Of a stretch of DNA of 64,000 bases, positions 56,139 to 64,000 are shown one piece after another. The notes under the pieces are model-generated. The model was not told where the DNA came from. It made no database searches and saw nothing but the letters and a program-made list of their open reading frames with translations. The stretch comes from Microbacterium sp. Se63.02b (GTDB lineage Bacteria; Actinomycetota; Actinomycetes; Actinomycetales; Microbacteriaceae). The stretch lies in the NCBI RefSeq assembly GCF_014171575.1, contig NZ_CP050453.1, positions 1,364,001 to 1,428,000 on the forward strand, given 5' to 3'. Each line of letters opens with the position of its first letter. Position 1 is the first letter of the stretch. The position numbers were made by a program, and so were the translations under genes.

Positions 56139-57617
56139 TCAGTGACCTCCGTGGAAGCCTTCGCCGGCGTCGTCGGCGGGCTTACGGACGAACGGGCTCA
56201 GCGCCACCGCTGCAAGCGAGATGATCGCCGCGATCAGGAACGCCATGCGCGCCCCCGGGGCGCCGGCGACGGCCTGCGACAGTCCTTCGTCTTCGCCCGC
56301 GTGCAGGATCGCCGAGTAGGTGACCGTGAGCAGGGCCACACCGGCTGCCCCGCCGACCTGCTGCAGCGTGTTCAGCACGGCGGAACCGTGTGAGTACAAC
56401 GAGCGCTGCAGCGAACCGAGCGATGCGGAGAACAGGGGAGTGAACGACATCGCGAGTCCGACCGACATGGCCGCCTGCACGATGATCAGCACCCACCAGA
56501 CCGTGTGCTCGCCGACCGTCGAGTAGAAGAACAGCGCGGCCGACACCAGGATCGTGCCGGGGATCAGCAGCGGGCGTGTGCCGCGAGCGTCGTACAGCCG
56601 CCCCATCACCGGACCGAGCAGACCCATCAACACGGAGCCGGGGAGAAGGATCAGACCCGACTCCAGCGGATTGAGCCCCGCGACGTTCTGGAGGTACTGC
56701 GGGAGCAGCGTCAGCGTGCCGAACATCGACAGCGCCAGGATGGTCATGATGACCACCGAGAACGTGAAGTTGATCGAGCGGAACACACGCAGGTCGAGCA
56801 GGGCGTCGTCGACGCGCTGCAGGGCGAGCTGACGCCAGACGAACAGCGCGAGGGAGATGGCGCCGACGACCAGAGCGATGATGCCGGTGGTCTCGCCCGA
56901 CCCTCCCTCGCCGCCGAACTGGCTGAGGCCGAACACGATGCCGCCGAAGCCGAGCGCTGCGAGAGGGATGGAGAGGACGTCGAGGGGAGCGACGCGCGTC
57001 TCGCCGAGGTTCGTCATCCACTTCACGCCCATGAACAGGGAGATGAGCGCGATGGGGAGGATGATCGCGAACAACGCCCGCCAGTTGAGCGTCTCGAGCA
57101 CCGCGCCGGCGATGGTCGGGCCGAGGGCAGGGGCCAGCGAGATGACGAGGCCGACGCGGCCCATCATGCGTCCGCGGGACTGCGGCGGGACGACGTTCAT
57201 GATCGTGGTCATCAGCAGCGGCATCATGATGCCGGTACCGGCGGCCTGGATCACGCGGCCGACCAGCAGCACACCGAAGCCGGGCGCGACGAGGGCGACG
57301 AGAGTACCCAGCGAGAACGCGATCATCGCGGCGATGAAGACCTGTCGCGTCGTGAAGCGCTGCAGGATGAACCCGGTGGTGGGGATCACGACGGCCATGG
57401 TGAGCATGAACGCGCTGGTCAGCCACTGCCCGAGCTCCGGCGGGATGCCGAGGTCGGCGTTCAGATGCGGGATCGCGATCCCCATCGTGGTCTCGTTGAG
57501 GATGGCGACGAAGGCGGCGACGAGCAGCAGCCAGATCACGCGCATGTCCTTGCGGGGGATCTCGCCCCCTGCCGGTGCGGGGGTCGTCGAGAGCGAGCCG
57601 GTATCGACGGCAGACAT
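56139..57617 (-). CDS. MFS transporter, DHA2 family (multidrug efflux type)
   Basis: 492 residues with fourteen predicted helices, as in drug:H+ antiporter family 2 (EmrB type). Motif D1 LNETTMGIAIPHLNADL near residue 40, motif A-like region and GRVIQAAGTGIMMPLLMTTI (motif C-like, GxxxGPxxGG counterpart in SLAPALGPTIAGAVL). Exports lipophilic compounds by exchange with protons. ATG with CAGGAGG 6 bases upstream. Divergent from the ABC exporter with 161 bases between. Confidence 0.92.
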   Translation of the reverse strand: MSAVDTGSLSTTPAPAGGEIPRKDMRVIWLLLVAAFVAILNETTMGIAIPHLNADLGIPPELGQWLTSAFMLTMAVVIPTTGFILQRFTTRQVFIAAMIAFSLGTLVALVAPGFGVLLVGRVIQAAGTGIMMPLLMTTIMNVVPPQSRGRMMGRVGLVISLAPALGPTIAGAVLETLNWRALFAIILPIALISLFMGVKWMTNLGETRVAPLDVLSIPLAALGFGGIVFGLSQFGGEGGSGETTGIIALVVGAISLALFVWRQLALQRVDDALLDLRVFRSINFTFSVVIMTILALSMFGTLTLLPQYLQNVAGLNPLESGLILLPGSVLMGLLGPVMGRLYDARGTRPLLIPGTILVSAALFFYSTVGEHTVWWVLIIVQAAMSVGLAMSFTPLFSASLGSLQRSLYSHGSAVLNTLQQVGGAAGVALLTVTYSAILHAGEDEGLSQAVAGAPGARMAFLIAAIISLAAVALSPFVRKPADDAGEGFHGGH

Positions 57618-57766
57618 GGGCGGCCTCCTGGGCGAAGATGAAACGGAAGTATCGCGAGAGTTCGCAAGAGTCCTTCAGCGTAACGGCGACCGACGACATT
57701 TCATTCCGAACTCACAGAAATCCGCTGAGGGCGGATGCGCACCGCCTCGATGTCGCCGAGGCTGAG

Positions 57767-57772
57767 TACGCT
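57767..57772 (+). promoter_or_regulatory. Leaderless -10 element of the ABC exporter gene (TACGCT)
   Basis: TACGCT, 6 bases, then the ATG at 57779. Confidence 0.6.
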
Positions 57773-57778
57773 GGCGCC

Positions 57779-59829
57779 ATGAGCATGGGCGGTGGACAAC
57801 GGGGCGGTGGCTTCCGCGGGGTCGATGAAGACGCGCAGCGGAAGCTGAACGCAGAGGCACCGCGCATCAGCGGTCTCGGCGCACGCGTGGTCTCCCTGTT
57901 CCGTCCGTACCGTTGGCGCATCCTGTTCACGGGCATCCTCGTGGTCGCGGGAGCCGCGATCGCCGTCATCCCGCCGCTGATCGTGCAGCGCATCTTCGAC
58001 GATGCGCTGTTCCCCGTCGCGGGGGGAGGTCCGCACCTGGAACTGCTGGCGTGGCTCGTGGGCGCGATGATCGGCCTCTTCCTGCTCTCCGCGGTCCTCG
58101 GCGTCGCGCAGACCTGGCTGACGTCGACGGTCGGCAACAGCGTCACCGGCGATCTCCGCGTGAAGCTGTTCGAGCACCTTCAGGCGATGGAGCTCGGATT
58201 CTTCACCCGCACGAAGACGGGCGTCATCCAGTCGCGGCTGCAGAACGACGTCGGCGGGGTGTCCGGCGTGCTCACCAATACCGTCACCAGCATCCTCGGC
58301 AACGTCGTGACCGTCGTCGCCTCGCTCGTCGCGATGATCCTGATCGACTGGCGGCTCACGCTCATCGCGGTCGTCATGATGCCGTTCCTGATCTTCGTGC
58401 AGCGCAAGGTCGGTCAGGTGCGCGCACGGATCGCCGGCGAGACGCAGGAGTCGCTGTCGGAGCTCACCTCCATCACGCAGGAGACGCTGAGCGTGTCGGG
58501 GATGCTGCTGTCCAAGGCGTTCAACCGTCAGCGCACGGAGTCGGAGCGCTACCAGGCCGAGAACCGCAACCAGGTGGTGCTCCAGGTGCGCAGGGCGATG
58601 AGCGGGCAAGGGTTCTTCGCCGTCGTCCAGGTGCTCATGGCCAGCGTCCCCGCAGTGATCTACCTGGTGTCGGGCTATCTGATCGCCGGGGGGAGCGGGG
58701 CCATCACGGCGGGAACCGTGGTCGCGTTCACCACCGTGCAGGCGCGCCTGTTGATGCCGCTCATGGGGCTGATGCGCGTCTCGCTCGATCTGCAGACCTC
58801 GTCCGCGCTCTTCGCCCGCATCTTCGAGTACCTCGACCTGGTTCCCGAGATCGAAGACGCGGCCGACGCGATCTCCGTCGACGAGGCGCCGGGCCCCCGG
58901 GGGCGCATCGAGTTCGCCGACGTCGTCTTCCGCTACTCCGACGCGTCGCCCGACGCGCGGCCGACACTCGACGGTGTCTCGTTCATCGCGGAGCCTGGCA
59001 CGCACGTCGCCTTCGTGGGTCCCTCCGGTGCGGGGAAGACCACCATCCTCTACCTCGCCCCACGGCTCTACGAGGCGAAGGGCGGGGCCGTGCTGTTCGC
59101 GGGCGCCGACGTGCGGACGCTCACCCAGGAGTCGATCATCGACCACGTGGGGATCGTCTCGCAGGAGACCTATCTTTTCCACGCGACGATCCGCGACAAC
59201 CTGCGGTACGCCAAGCCCGACGCGACCGAGGACGAGCTCATCGCGGCGTGCACGGCCGCCAACATCCACCACATCATCGCCGGGTTCGAGCACGGATACG
59301 ACACCGTGGTCGGTGAACGCGGCTATCGCCTCTCCGGGGGCGAGAAGCAGCGCATCGCGATCGCCAGGGTCCTGCTCAAGGACCCACCCGTCCTGCTGCT
59401 CGACGAGGCGACGTCGGCGCTCGACACCGTGTCGGAGCGGGTCGTGCAGGAGGCGCTCGACGAAGCGGCGAAGGGGCGCACGACACTGTCCATCGCACAC
59501 CGGCTCTCCACGGTCATGGGCGCCGACGTGATCCACGTGCTCGAGGCCGGACGCATCGTCGAGTCGGGCACACACGCCGAACTCCTGGCGCACGGGGGCT
59601 GTATGCGGAACTCGCGGCCGAACAGGTCGCGGCCTCGCGGGTGCTCGACACCGAGGCCTCCGTCGAGCAGGCGCTGGTCGGAGACGGTCGTGCAGCGTTC
59701 ACCGACCGGCGGGCGGACAGGGCCCCTGTCGACTCCGCCGGCGCCGACGCCGTCGCCGCGATCACCGCCGCCGTGCCGCTGCTCGCCGAGCCGCGCCCGG
59801 ACGAGAGGATCTACCCGCCGGAGCCGTGA
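57779..59829 (+). CDS. ABC transporter, fused membrane and ATPase domains (type IV exporter; frameshifted)
   Basis: About 683 residues. Six-helix membrane domain (about 30-350) and an ATPase domain with Walker A GPSGAGKTT (about 418), signature LSGGEKQRIAI and Walker B VLLLDEATSALD. The N terminus is Gly-rich and soluble. One base is missing in the G run 59594-59598; repair gives HGGLYAELAAEQVAASR and a C-terminal tail ending DERIYPPEP. ATG at 57779 fixed by the TACGCT box rather than an upstream reading. Half-size exporter that should homodimerise; substrate unknown, drug or lipid export likely. Confidence 0.9.
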
Positions 59830-59845
59830 GCGCCGTCCGGCGCGC

Positions 59846-60619
59846 TCAATGCACCGACAGCCCGCCATCGACGAAGAGCGAGTGCCCGGTGACGTAGGCC
59901 GAACCGGCGCCGGCGAGGAACACCGCAGCGCCGGCGAAGTCCTCCGGGAGGCCGTTGCGCCCGATCATGGTGCGTGCCGCGAGCTCGGCGATCTTCTCCG
60001 GGTCCTGCTGGAGGCGGGCGTTCAGCGGGGTGAGCACGAATCCGGGCACCAGGGTGTTGCTCGTCACGCCCGTGCCGCCCCACGCCTCGGCCTCGGAACG
60101 CATGAGCGATTCCACCGCGCCCTTGGAAGCGCCGTACACGCCGCTGCCGACGAACGCGCGGTGCGCCTGCTGCGAACTGATGTGGATCAGCCTGCCGTAC
60201 CCGCGCTCGGCCATCCCGGGCGCATAGCGCTGCCCGAGCAGGAAAGGTGCGAGGGCGTTCACCGTCATCGTCGCGTCCCAGTCGTCTTCGGTGATCTCCG
60301 CGAACGGTGGACGGATGTTGATGCCCGCCGAGTTCACCAGGATGTCCGGCTCGCCGAAGGTCACGGCGGCGGCTTCGGCGAGGGCGCGGATCCCTGCTCT
60401 GCTGCCGAGATCGCCCACGACGCCGGCGACACGGCAGCCGTGCGCGCGGAGTTCGTCGACGGTCTCCTCGATGCGGGCCTCGCCGCGGGCGACCACGACC
60501 GTCGCGGCCCCGGCACGTGCGAGCGCGGTGGCGATCCCCCTGCCGATGCCGGAGCTGCCGCCGGTCACGACCGCGGTGCGTCCTTCGAGCGAGAAGAGAG
60601 AAGCGAGGTAATCGTTCAT
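59846..60619 (-). CDS. Short-chain dehydrogenase/reductase
   Basis: 257 residues, classical SDR: cofactor motif TGGSSGIGRG, NSAGIN, the catalytic Ser in HISSQQA with YGASK (Tyr and Lys), and PGFVLTP. A short N terminus MNDYLASLFSLEGRTAVVTG. NAD(P)-dependent oxidation or reduction of a sugar or polyol is common in the group; the glucose/gluconate type fits the length. RBS is weak. Lies 31 bases after the glycosyltransferase on the same strand. Confidence 0.9.
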   Translation of the reverse strand: MNDYLASLFSLEGRTAVVTGGSSGIGRGIATALARAGAATVVVARGEARIEETVDELRAHGCRVAGVVGDLGSRAGIRALAEAAAVTFGEPDILVNSAGINIRPPFAEITEDDWDATMTVNALAPFLLGQRYAPGMAERGYGRLIHISSQQAHRAFVGSGVYGASKGAVESLMRSEAEAWGGTGVTSNTLVPGFVLTPLNARLQQDPEKIAELAARTMIGRNGLPEDFAGAAVFLAGAGSAYVTGHSLFVDGGLSVH

Positions 60620-60650
60620 GGGAGATCCAGGTGTGTCGGGGCGGTAGGGG

Positions 60651-61597
60651 TCACCACGCCAGCGCGGCGGCGATGTCGGGGTCGGGCGAGGCGTCGGCGA
60701 ATTCGGGGAGGGCGTGGAGCTCGCGGATGAAGGCGTCGACCTCCGCGGCATACGACGGATCGGCGTGCGTGTCCGCGATCTCGCGCAGCGGGGCGATGTC
60801 CATCGCCAGGATCAGTTCGAGGCGGGCGATGACCGCGTCGCGCGCCCCGTCTTCCTGGAGCACGCGGATGCCCCCTCGCAGCGCCGCGAGGTAGTCGCGC
60901 AGCACCGTCAGCTGTGCCTTGCTCTGCGTGATCGAGGTCCCGTCGGCGCGGAGCCGCCAGTGCACGACGACGTCCGGGATCACATCGAAGGCGCGCGCCC
61001 GCGTGTACATCGACTGCGCGATCACCTGGTCTTCGTACGCGACGCCCTCGGGGAAACGGAGATCCTGCCAGAAGTCGGTGCGGCTCACCTTCGACCACGC
61101 GACGATGTTCGACACCGCGTGCGGGTGTGCGGCGAGCGTGGTGCCCAGACGCTCCGGCGAGGTCGCAGCCGCCACCCACGGCTGCACACGTCCGGCGACG
61201 TAGGCATCGCCTCGAGGTCGTGAGCGCACATAGGCGGCGGCGACGAAATCGCTTCCTGTCCGTTCGAGGGTGCCCGTCATCCGCGCGAGCGCGTCGGGGA
61301 GCAGCACATCGTCGCCGTCGAGGAACCCGAGGTACGGGGTGTCGACGTGCTCGATGCCCACGTTGCGGGCGGCGCCGAGTCCCCGCGAAGCCTCGTGGTG
61401 GATCATCCGGAACCGTCCGTCGGCAGCGGCCGCATCCGCGAAGACGGCCCCCGTGTCGTCGGTCGAGCCGTCGTCGATGAGGATCGCCCGCCAGCGCTGC
61501 TCGGTCTGCGCGCGGAGGGAGTCGAGAGCGGCAGGGGCGAAGGCGGCGATATCGCGACCGGGGACGATCAGCGTCACGATCGGGGAGGGGCGGTCAC
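60651..61597 (-). CDS. Glycosyltransferase family 2 (frameshifted near the start)
   Basis: About 315 residues. GT-A fold: LIVPGRDIAAFAPAALDSLR, DDGSTDDTGAVF, the GFLDGDDVLLPDALARM region with the DXD-type metal site and the later ED in VAYEDQVIAQSM as probable catalytic base. The GTG at 61597 is 6 bases after a TAGACT box, but a missing base in the G run 61582-61585 shifts the frame so that it stops early; repaired, the start reads VTAPPPIVTLIVPGRD. The GTG at 61577 is an in-frame alternative. Transfers a sugar from a nucleotide donor; acceptor unknown. Confidence 0.85.
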
Positions 61598-61603
61598 CAG
61601 CCG

Positions 61604-61609
61604 AGTCTA
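61604..61609 (-). promoter_or_regulatory. Leaderless -10 element of the GT2 gene (TAGACT)
   Basis: TAGACT on the minus strand, 6 bases before the GTG at 61597, which supports the longer start despite the frame break. Confidence 0.55.
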
Positions 61610-61619
61610 TGGCCGTGCA

Positions 61620-62756
61620 TCATCCTCGGGCCGCGCGCACAGACTCCGCGACGAGGGCAGCGAGACGCTCAGGGGCGTCGGTGGGCAGCGCCTCCCGCCC
61701 GAAGCTGAAACGGACGGCGGTCTGTGCGACCTCCGCCGGCACGCCACAGGCGAGGAGCACATGCGAGGGGTCGTCGCTGCCGGCGGCGCAGGCCGAACCG
61801 CTCGACGAGATGACTCCGCGGCGCTCGAGTTCGAGCAGGACCGACTCGCCACTCGTCCCGGCGAAGGTGAAACTCGCCGTCGCCGGGAGACGGTGATCGC
61901 GGTCCCCGGTCAGCGCGGCATCGGGGACGCCATCGAGCACCAGCGTGATGAACCGCGCCGTGGTCGAACCCACGAGCGACGACACCGTCTCGCGTTCCCG
62001 GTCTGCAAGCTCCAGGGCGGTCGCGAGCGCCACGGCCCCCGCGACGTTCTCGGTACCGGAGCGTCGCCCCCGTTCCTGACCTCCGCCGTGCAGCACCGGT
62101 TCCACGGGCACACGCCCACGCACCGCCAGCGCTCCGATGCCCTTGGGTGCGCCGAGCTTGTGCCCGGCGATCGACACGGCATCCGCGCCGAGGGCGTTCA
62201 ACGCGAGCCAGCCGGCGGACTGCACGGCATCCAGGTGCAGCGGCACCCGAGCCGCACGGGTGACGGCTGCCAGCGCTGCCGCATCCTGCACCGTGCCGAT
62301 CTCGTTGTTGGCATGACCGATCGAGACCAGAGCGGTGTCTTCTCTGATCGCGGCGGACAGCGCGTCCGGTGCGATCCGGCCGCGCGGATCCACGGGCAGG
62401 GTCGTCACCTCGACGGCGTGGAAGCGGCGCAGGTACTCGGCGGACTCGAGGATCGACTCGTGTTCGATGGGCGAGATCACGAGGTGTCGTCGGCCGCTGT
62501 CCAGTGCGGCGAGCACGATGCCCTTGACGGCGAGGTTGTTCGCCTCGGTGCCGCCCGCCGTGAACACGATGTCGCCCGCCCGCATCCCCAGCACGCGAGC
62601 GACCCGTGCGCGCGCGTCGTCGAGCGCGCTCGCTGCCGCTTCACCCGCCGTGTGATGGCTAGACGGGTTTCCGAACACTCCGGTGAGGGAGGGCTGCATC
62701 GCCTCGAGCACCTCCGGGCGGACCGGGGATGTCGCGGCATGGTCGAGGTAGAGCAC
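61620..62756 (-). CDS. nifS: Cysteine desulfurase of the NAD biosynthesis cluster
   Basis: 378 residues. PLP lysine in SIAGHKLGAPKG, the N-terminal LYLDHAATSPVRPEVLEAM and the mobile catalytic cysteine in SSSGSACAAGSDDPSHVL. Next to nadC and nadB it most likely builds the iron-sulfur cluster of quinolinate synthase NadA. The GTG at 62756 lies 5 bases after the nadC stop, so the genes form one operon. A full-length alternative start is not seen. Confidence 0.93.
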   Translation of the reverse strand: MLYLDHAATSPVRPEVLEAMQPSLTGVFGNPSSHHTAGEAAASALDDARARVARVLGMRAGDIVFTAGGTEANNLAVKGIVLAALDSGRRHLVISPIEHESILESAEYLRRFHAVEVTTLPVDPRGRIAPDALSAAIREDTALVSIGHANNEIGTVQDAAALAAVTRAARVPLHLDAVQSAGWLALNALGADAVSIAGHKLGAPKGIGALAVRGRVPVEPVLHGGGQERGRRSGTENVAGAVALATALELADRERETVSSLVGSTTARFITLVLDGVPDAALTGDRDHRLPATASFTFAGTSGESVLLELERRGVISSSGSACAAGSDDPSHVLLACGVPAEVAQTAVRFSFGREALPTDAPERLAALVAESVRAARG

Positions 62757-62761
62757 GGTGC

Positions 62762-63613
62762 TCAGTCGATCCGGAGGTCGAGGCCCAGATCGAGGGCGCG
62801 CGCGGAGTGGGTGAGCGCCCCGACCGAGATGACGTCGACGCCGGTGCGGGCGATCTCGCCGACGGTCTCGAGAGTCACCCCGCCTGACGCCTCGACCGTG
62901 GCACGAGCGTCGATCAGCGCGACGCCCTCCCGCAGTTCGGAGGGGGAGAAGTTGTCGAGCAGGACGGTGTGTGCGCCGCCCTCGAGGACGGCCGGGATCT
63001 GGTCGAGCCTGTCCACCTCGACCACGACGTGCGTGGTGTGCGGCAGCCGCGACAGCGCATCGCGCAGGGCCGTCGCGAGGTCGAGTCCCGACCGTGTGAG
63101 GACGGCCAGGTGGTTGTCCTTCGCCATCACGGCATCCGAGAGCGAGTGACGGTGGTTGCGTCCGCCGCCGGACTCGACCGCATGCCGCTCGAACGCCCGC
63201 AGTCCCGGCGTCGTCTTGCGGGTGTCGGCGATGCGGGCGCCGGTGCCCTCGACCGCGGCGACATAGGCCGCGGTGAGCGTCGCGATCCCGCTCATCCGCT
63301 GGGTGAAGTTCAGGGCCACGCGCTCCGCCGTGAGGATGCTGCGTGCCGAACCGGCGACCGAGGCGAGGACGTCGCCCGGCGCGAACTCGTCTCCGTCCCC
63401 GACGTGCATGTCCACGGTGAGCTGCGGGTCGGTCAGGGTGAACGCGGCGGCGAAGACCTGGCCGCCGCTGAAGACGCCCGCTTCTCGCGCGACGAGGTCG
63501 GCGGTGGCCGTCGCCTCGACAGGGATCAGGGTGGTGCTGGTGAGGTCGCCCCACGGGGCATCTTCGTCCAGGGCGGCTTCGACGGCGCGGTTCAGGGTTG
63601 CGCGGGTGAGCAT
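62762..63613 (-). CDS. nadC: Nicotinate-nucleotide pyrophosphorylase (carboxylating)
   Basis: 283 residues. Converts quinolinate and PRPP to nicotinate mononucleotide with loss of CO2. Signatures: IADTRKTTPGLR, ESGGGRNHRHSLSDAVMAKDNHL and the C-terminal TVLLDNFSPSELREGV with EASGGVTLETV. ATG at 63613 shares its first base with the nadB stop (TGATG), so the two are translated together. Downstream of it in the operon comes nifS. Confidence 0.97.
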   Translation of the reverse strand: MLTRATLNRAVEAALDEDAPWGDLTSTTLIPVEATATADLVAREAGVFSGGQVFAAAFTLTDPQLTVDMHVGDGDEFAPGDVLASVAGSARSILTAERVALNFTQRMSGIATLTAAYVAAVEGTGARIADTRKTTPGLRAFERHAVESGGGRNHRHSLSDAVMAKDNHLAVLTRSGLDLATALRDALSRLPHTTHVVVEVDRLDQIPAVLEGGAHTVLLDNFSPSELREGVALIDARATVEASGGVTLETVGEIARTGVDVISVGALTHSARALDLGLDLRID

Positions 63614-64000
63614 CAGACGGTCTCCAAGATCGAGGGGAGGGTGCCGGTGGACGCGAGATCCGTTTCGGCGGCGGCATCGACGCGATGGTGGGCACCCACC
63701 GAGGCCGTGCGGGCCAGGGCGGCCGAGGCGGTCGCTCGCGCGAGGAGCAGCAGATTCGCGTCCTCGTGCTCGGCGGTCGTGATCGGAGCGGGGGTGGCGG
63801 CCGCCCACCCCTGCAGGGTGCGGAGGGCGCGCGCGAGTCCGTCGCCGGTGCGCAGCAGTCCGACCTCGGCCCACATCAGCTCCTGCAGCGCGCTGCGGTC
63901 GAAGGCGGAACGCGCGTCGCCGACGTCCTCCGGTGCGCGATCGGCCGGAGCGGGCGTCTCGCGGAGGATCGCCCGCCAGGGCTGGTCCAGGCGGACGCGG
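63613..64000 (-). CDS. nadB: L-aspartate oxidase, C-terminal part (cut by the right edge)
   Basis: The last 128 or so codons of nadB: the C-terminal helical domain with SALQELMWAEVGLLRTGDGL and, near the end, the conserved Arg/Gly/His region (SVGAHHRVDAAAET, the counterpart of SRG-H-R-D). The N-terminal FAD domain lies outside the window. Forms iminoaspartate for quinolinate synthesis; the neighbours nadC and nifS confirm the assignment. Confidence 0.9.
   Translation of the reverse strand, partial: RVRLDQPWRAILRETPAPADRAPEDVGDARSAFDRSALQELMWAEVGLLRTGDGLARALRTLQGWAAATPAPITTAEHEDANLLLLARATASAALARTASVGAHHRVDAAAETDLASTGTLPSILETV

Overview
The window is one gene-dense stretch of a GC-rich (about 70%) actinobacterial chromosome. 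Gene content and order (eno, a DivIC/FtsB-like protein, DUF501, an S8 peptidase, xseA/xseB beside ispH, DUF4245, DUF4307, nadB-nadC-nifS) and protein character point to Microbacteriaceae, most likely Microbacterium. No gap between genes exceeds 300 bases. I see no prophage, no CRISPR array and no intact insertion sequence.

Layout. 1-7.3 kb: an AraC regulator, then a five-gene minus-strand operon (two HSL-type esterases, an MFS carrier, a CocE-type hydrolase, an APC permease) read divergently from a LacI regulator with a palindromic operator between them; this looks like a sugar-type-regulated uptake and ester-hydrolysis locus. 7.3-11.3 kb: LacI, a hotdog protein and a GntR(YtrA-like)-DUF1648-CPBP operon. 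11.3-19.4 kb: O-methyltransferase, enolase, DivIC-like, DUF501, S8 peptidase, type II NADH dehydrogenase, then a yybP-ykoY manganese riboswitch ahead of an uncharacterised gene and DedA, then a tRNA with anticodon UAA. 19.5-27.4 kb: amino acid deaminase/aldolase plus D-arabinono-lactone oxidase, LemA, a YcaQ-like winged-helix protein, AI-2E transporter plus threonine deaminase. 27.5-39.6 kb: greA, DUF4307, hemolysin III, isoprenyl transferase, class V aminotransferase, PhoH with a structured leader, the xseA-xseB-DUF4245-carbonic anhydrase-fumC operon, ispH and IclR. 39.6-45.9 kb: a candidate small RNA with three C-rich loops, then the divergent fba/glpX pair, RmuC, an exonuclease and a methyltransferase. 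45.9-48.4 kb: ychF, whose 3' end is duplicated on both sides of a more AT-rich 1.3-kb insert carrying one DUF5677 gene. 48.4-64 kb: ABC-F ATPase, Dps, several small proteins, a DHA2 transporter, an ABC exporter, an SDR, a GT2 glycosyltransferase and the NAD biosynthesis cluster nadB-nadC-nifS, cut by the right edge.

Two features run through the window. First, at 16 starts a TANNNT -10 element lies exactly 6 bases before the start codon, the arrangement of leaderless actinobacterial mRNAs; this fixes several starts. Second, about 25 single-base frameshifts break 16 otherwise normal genes, nearly all in G or C runs and mostly as one-base deletions. They look like uncorrected homopolymer errors, so those genes are annotated as whole CDSs with the break stated rather than as true pseudogenes.
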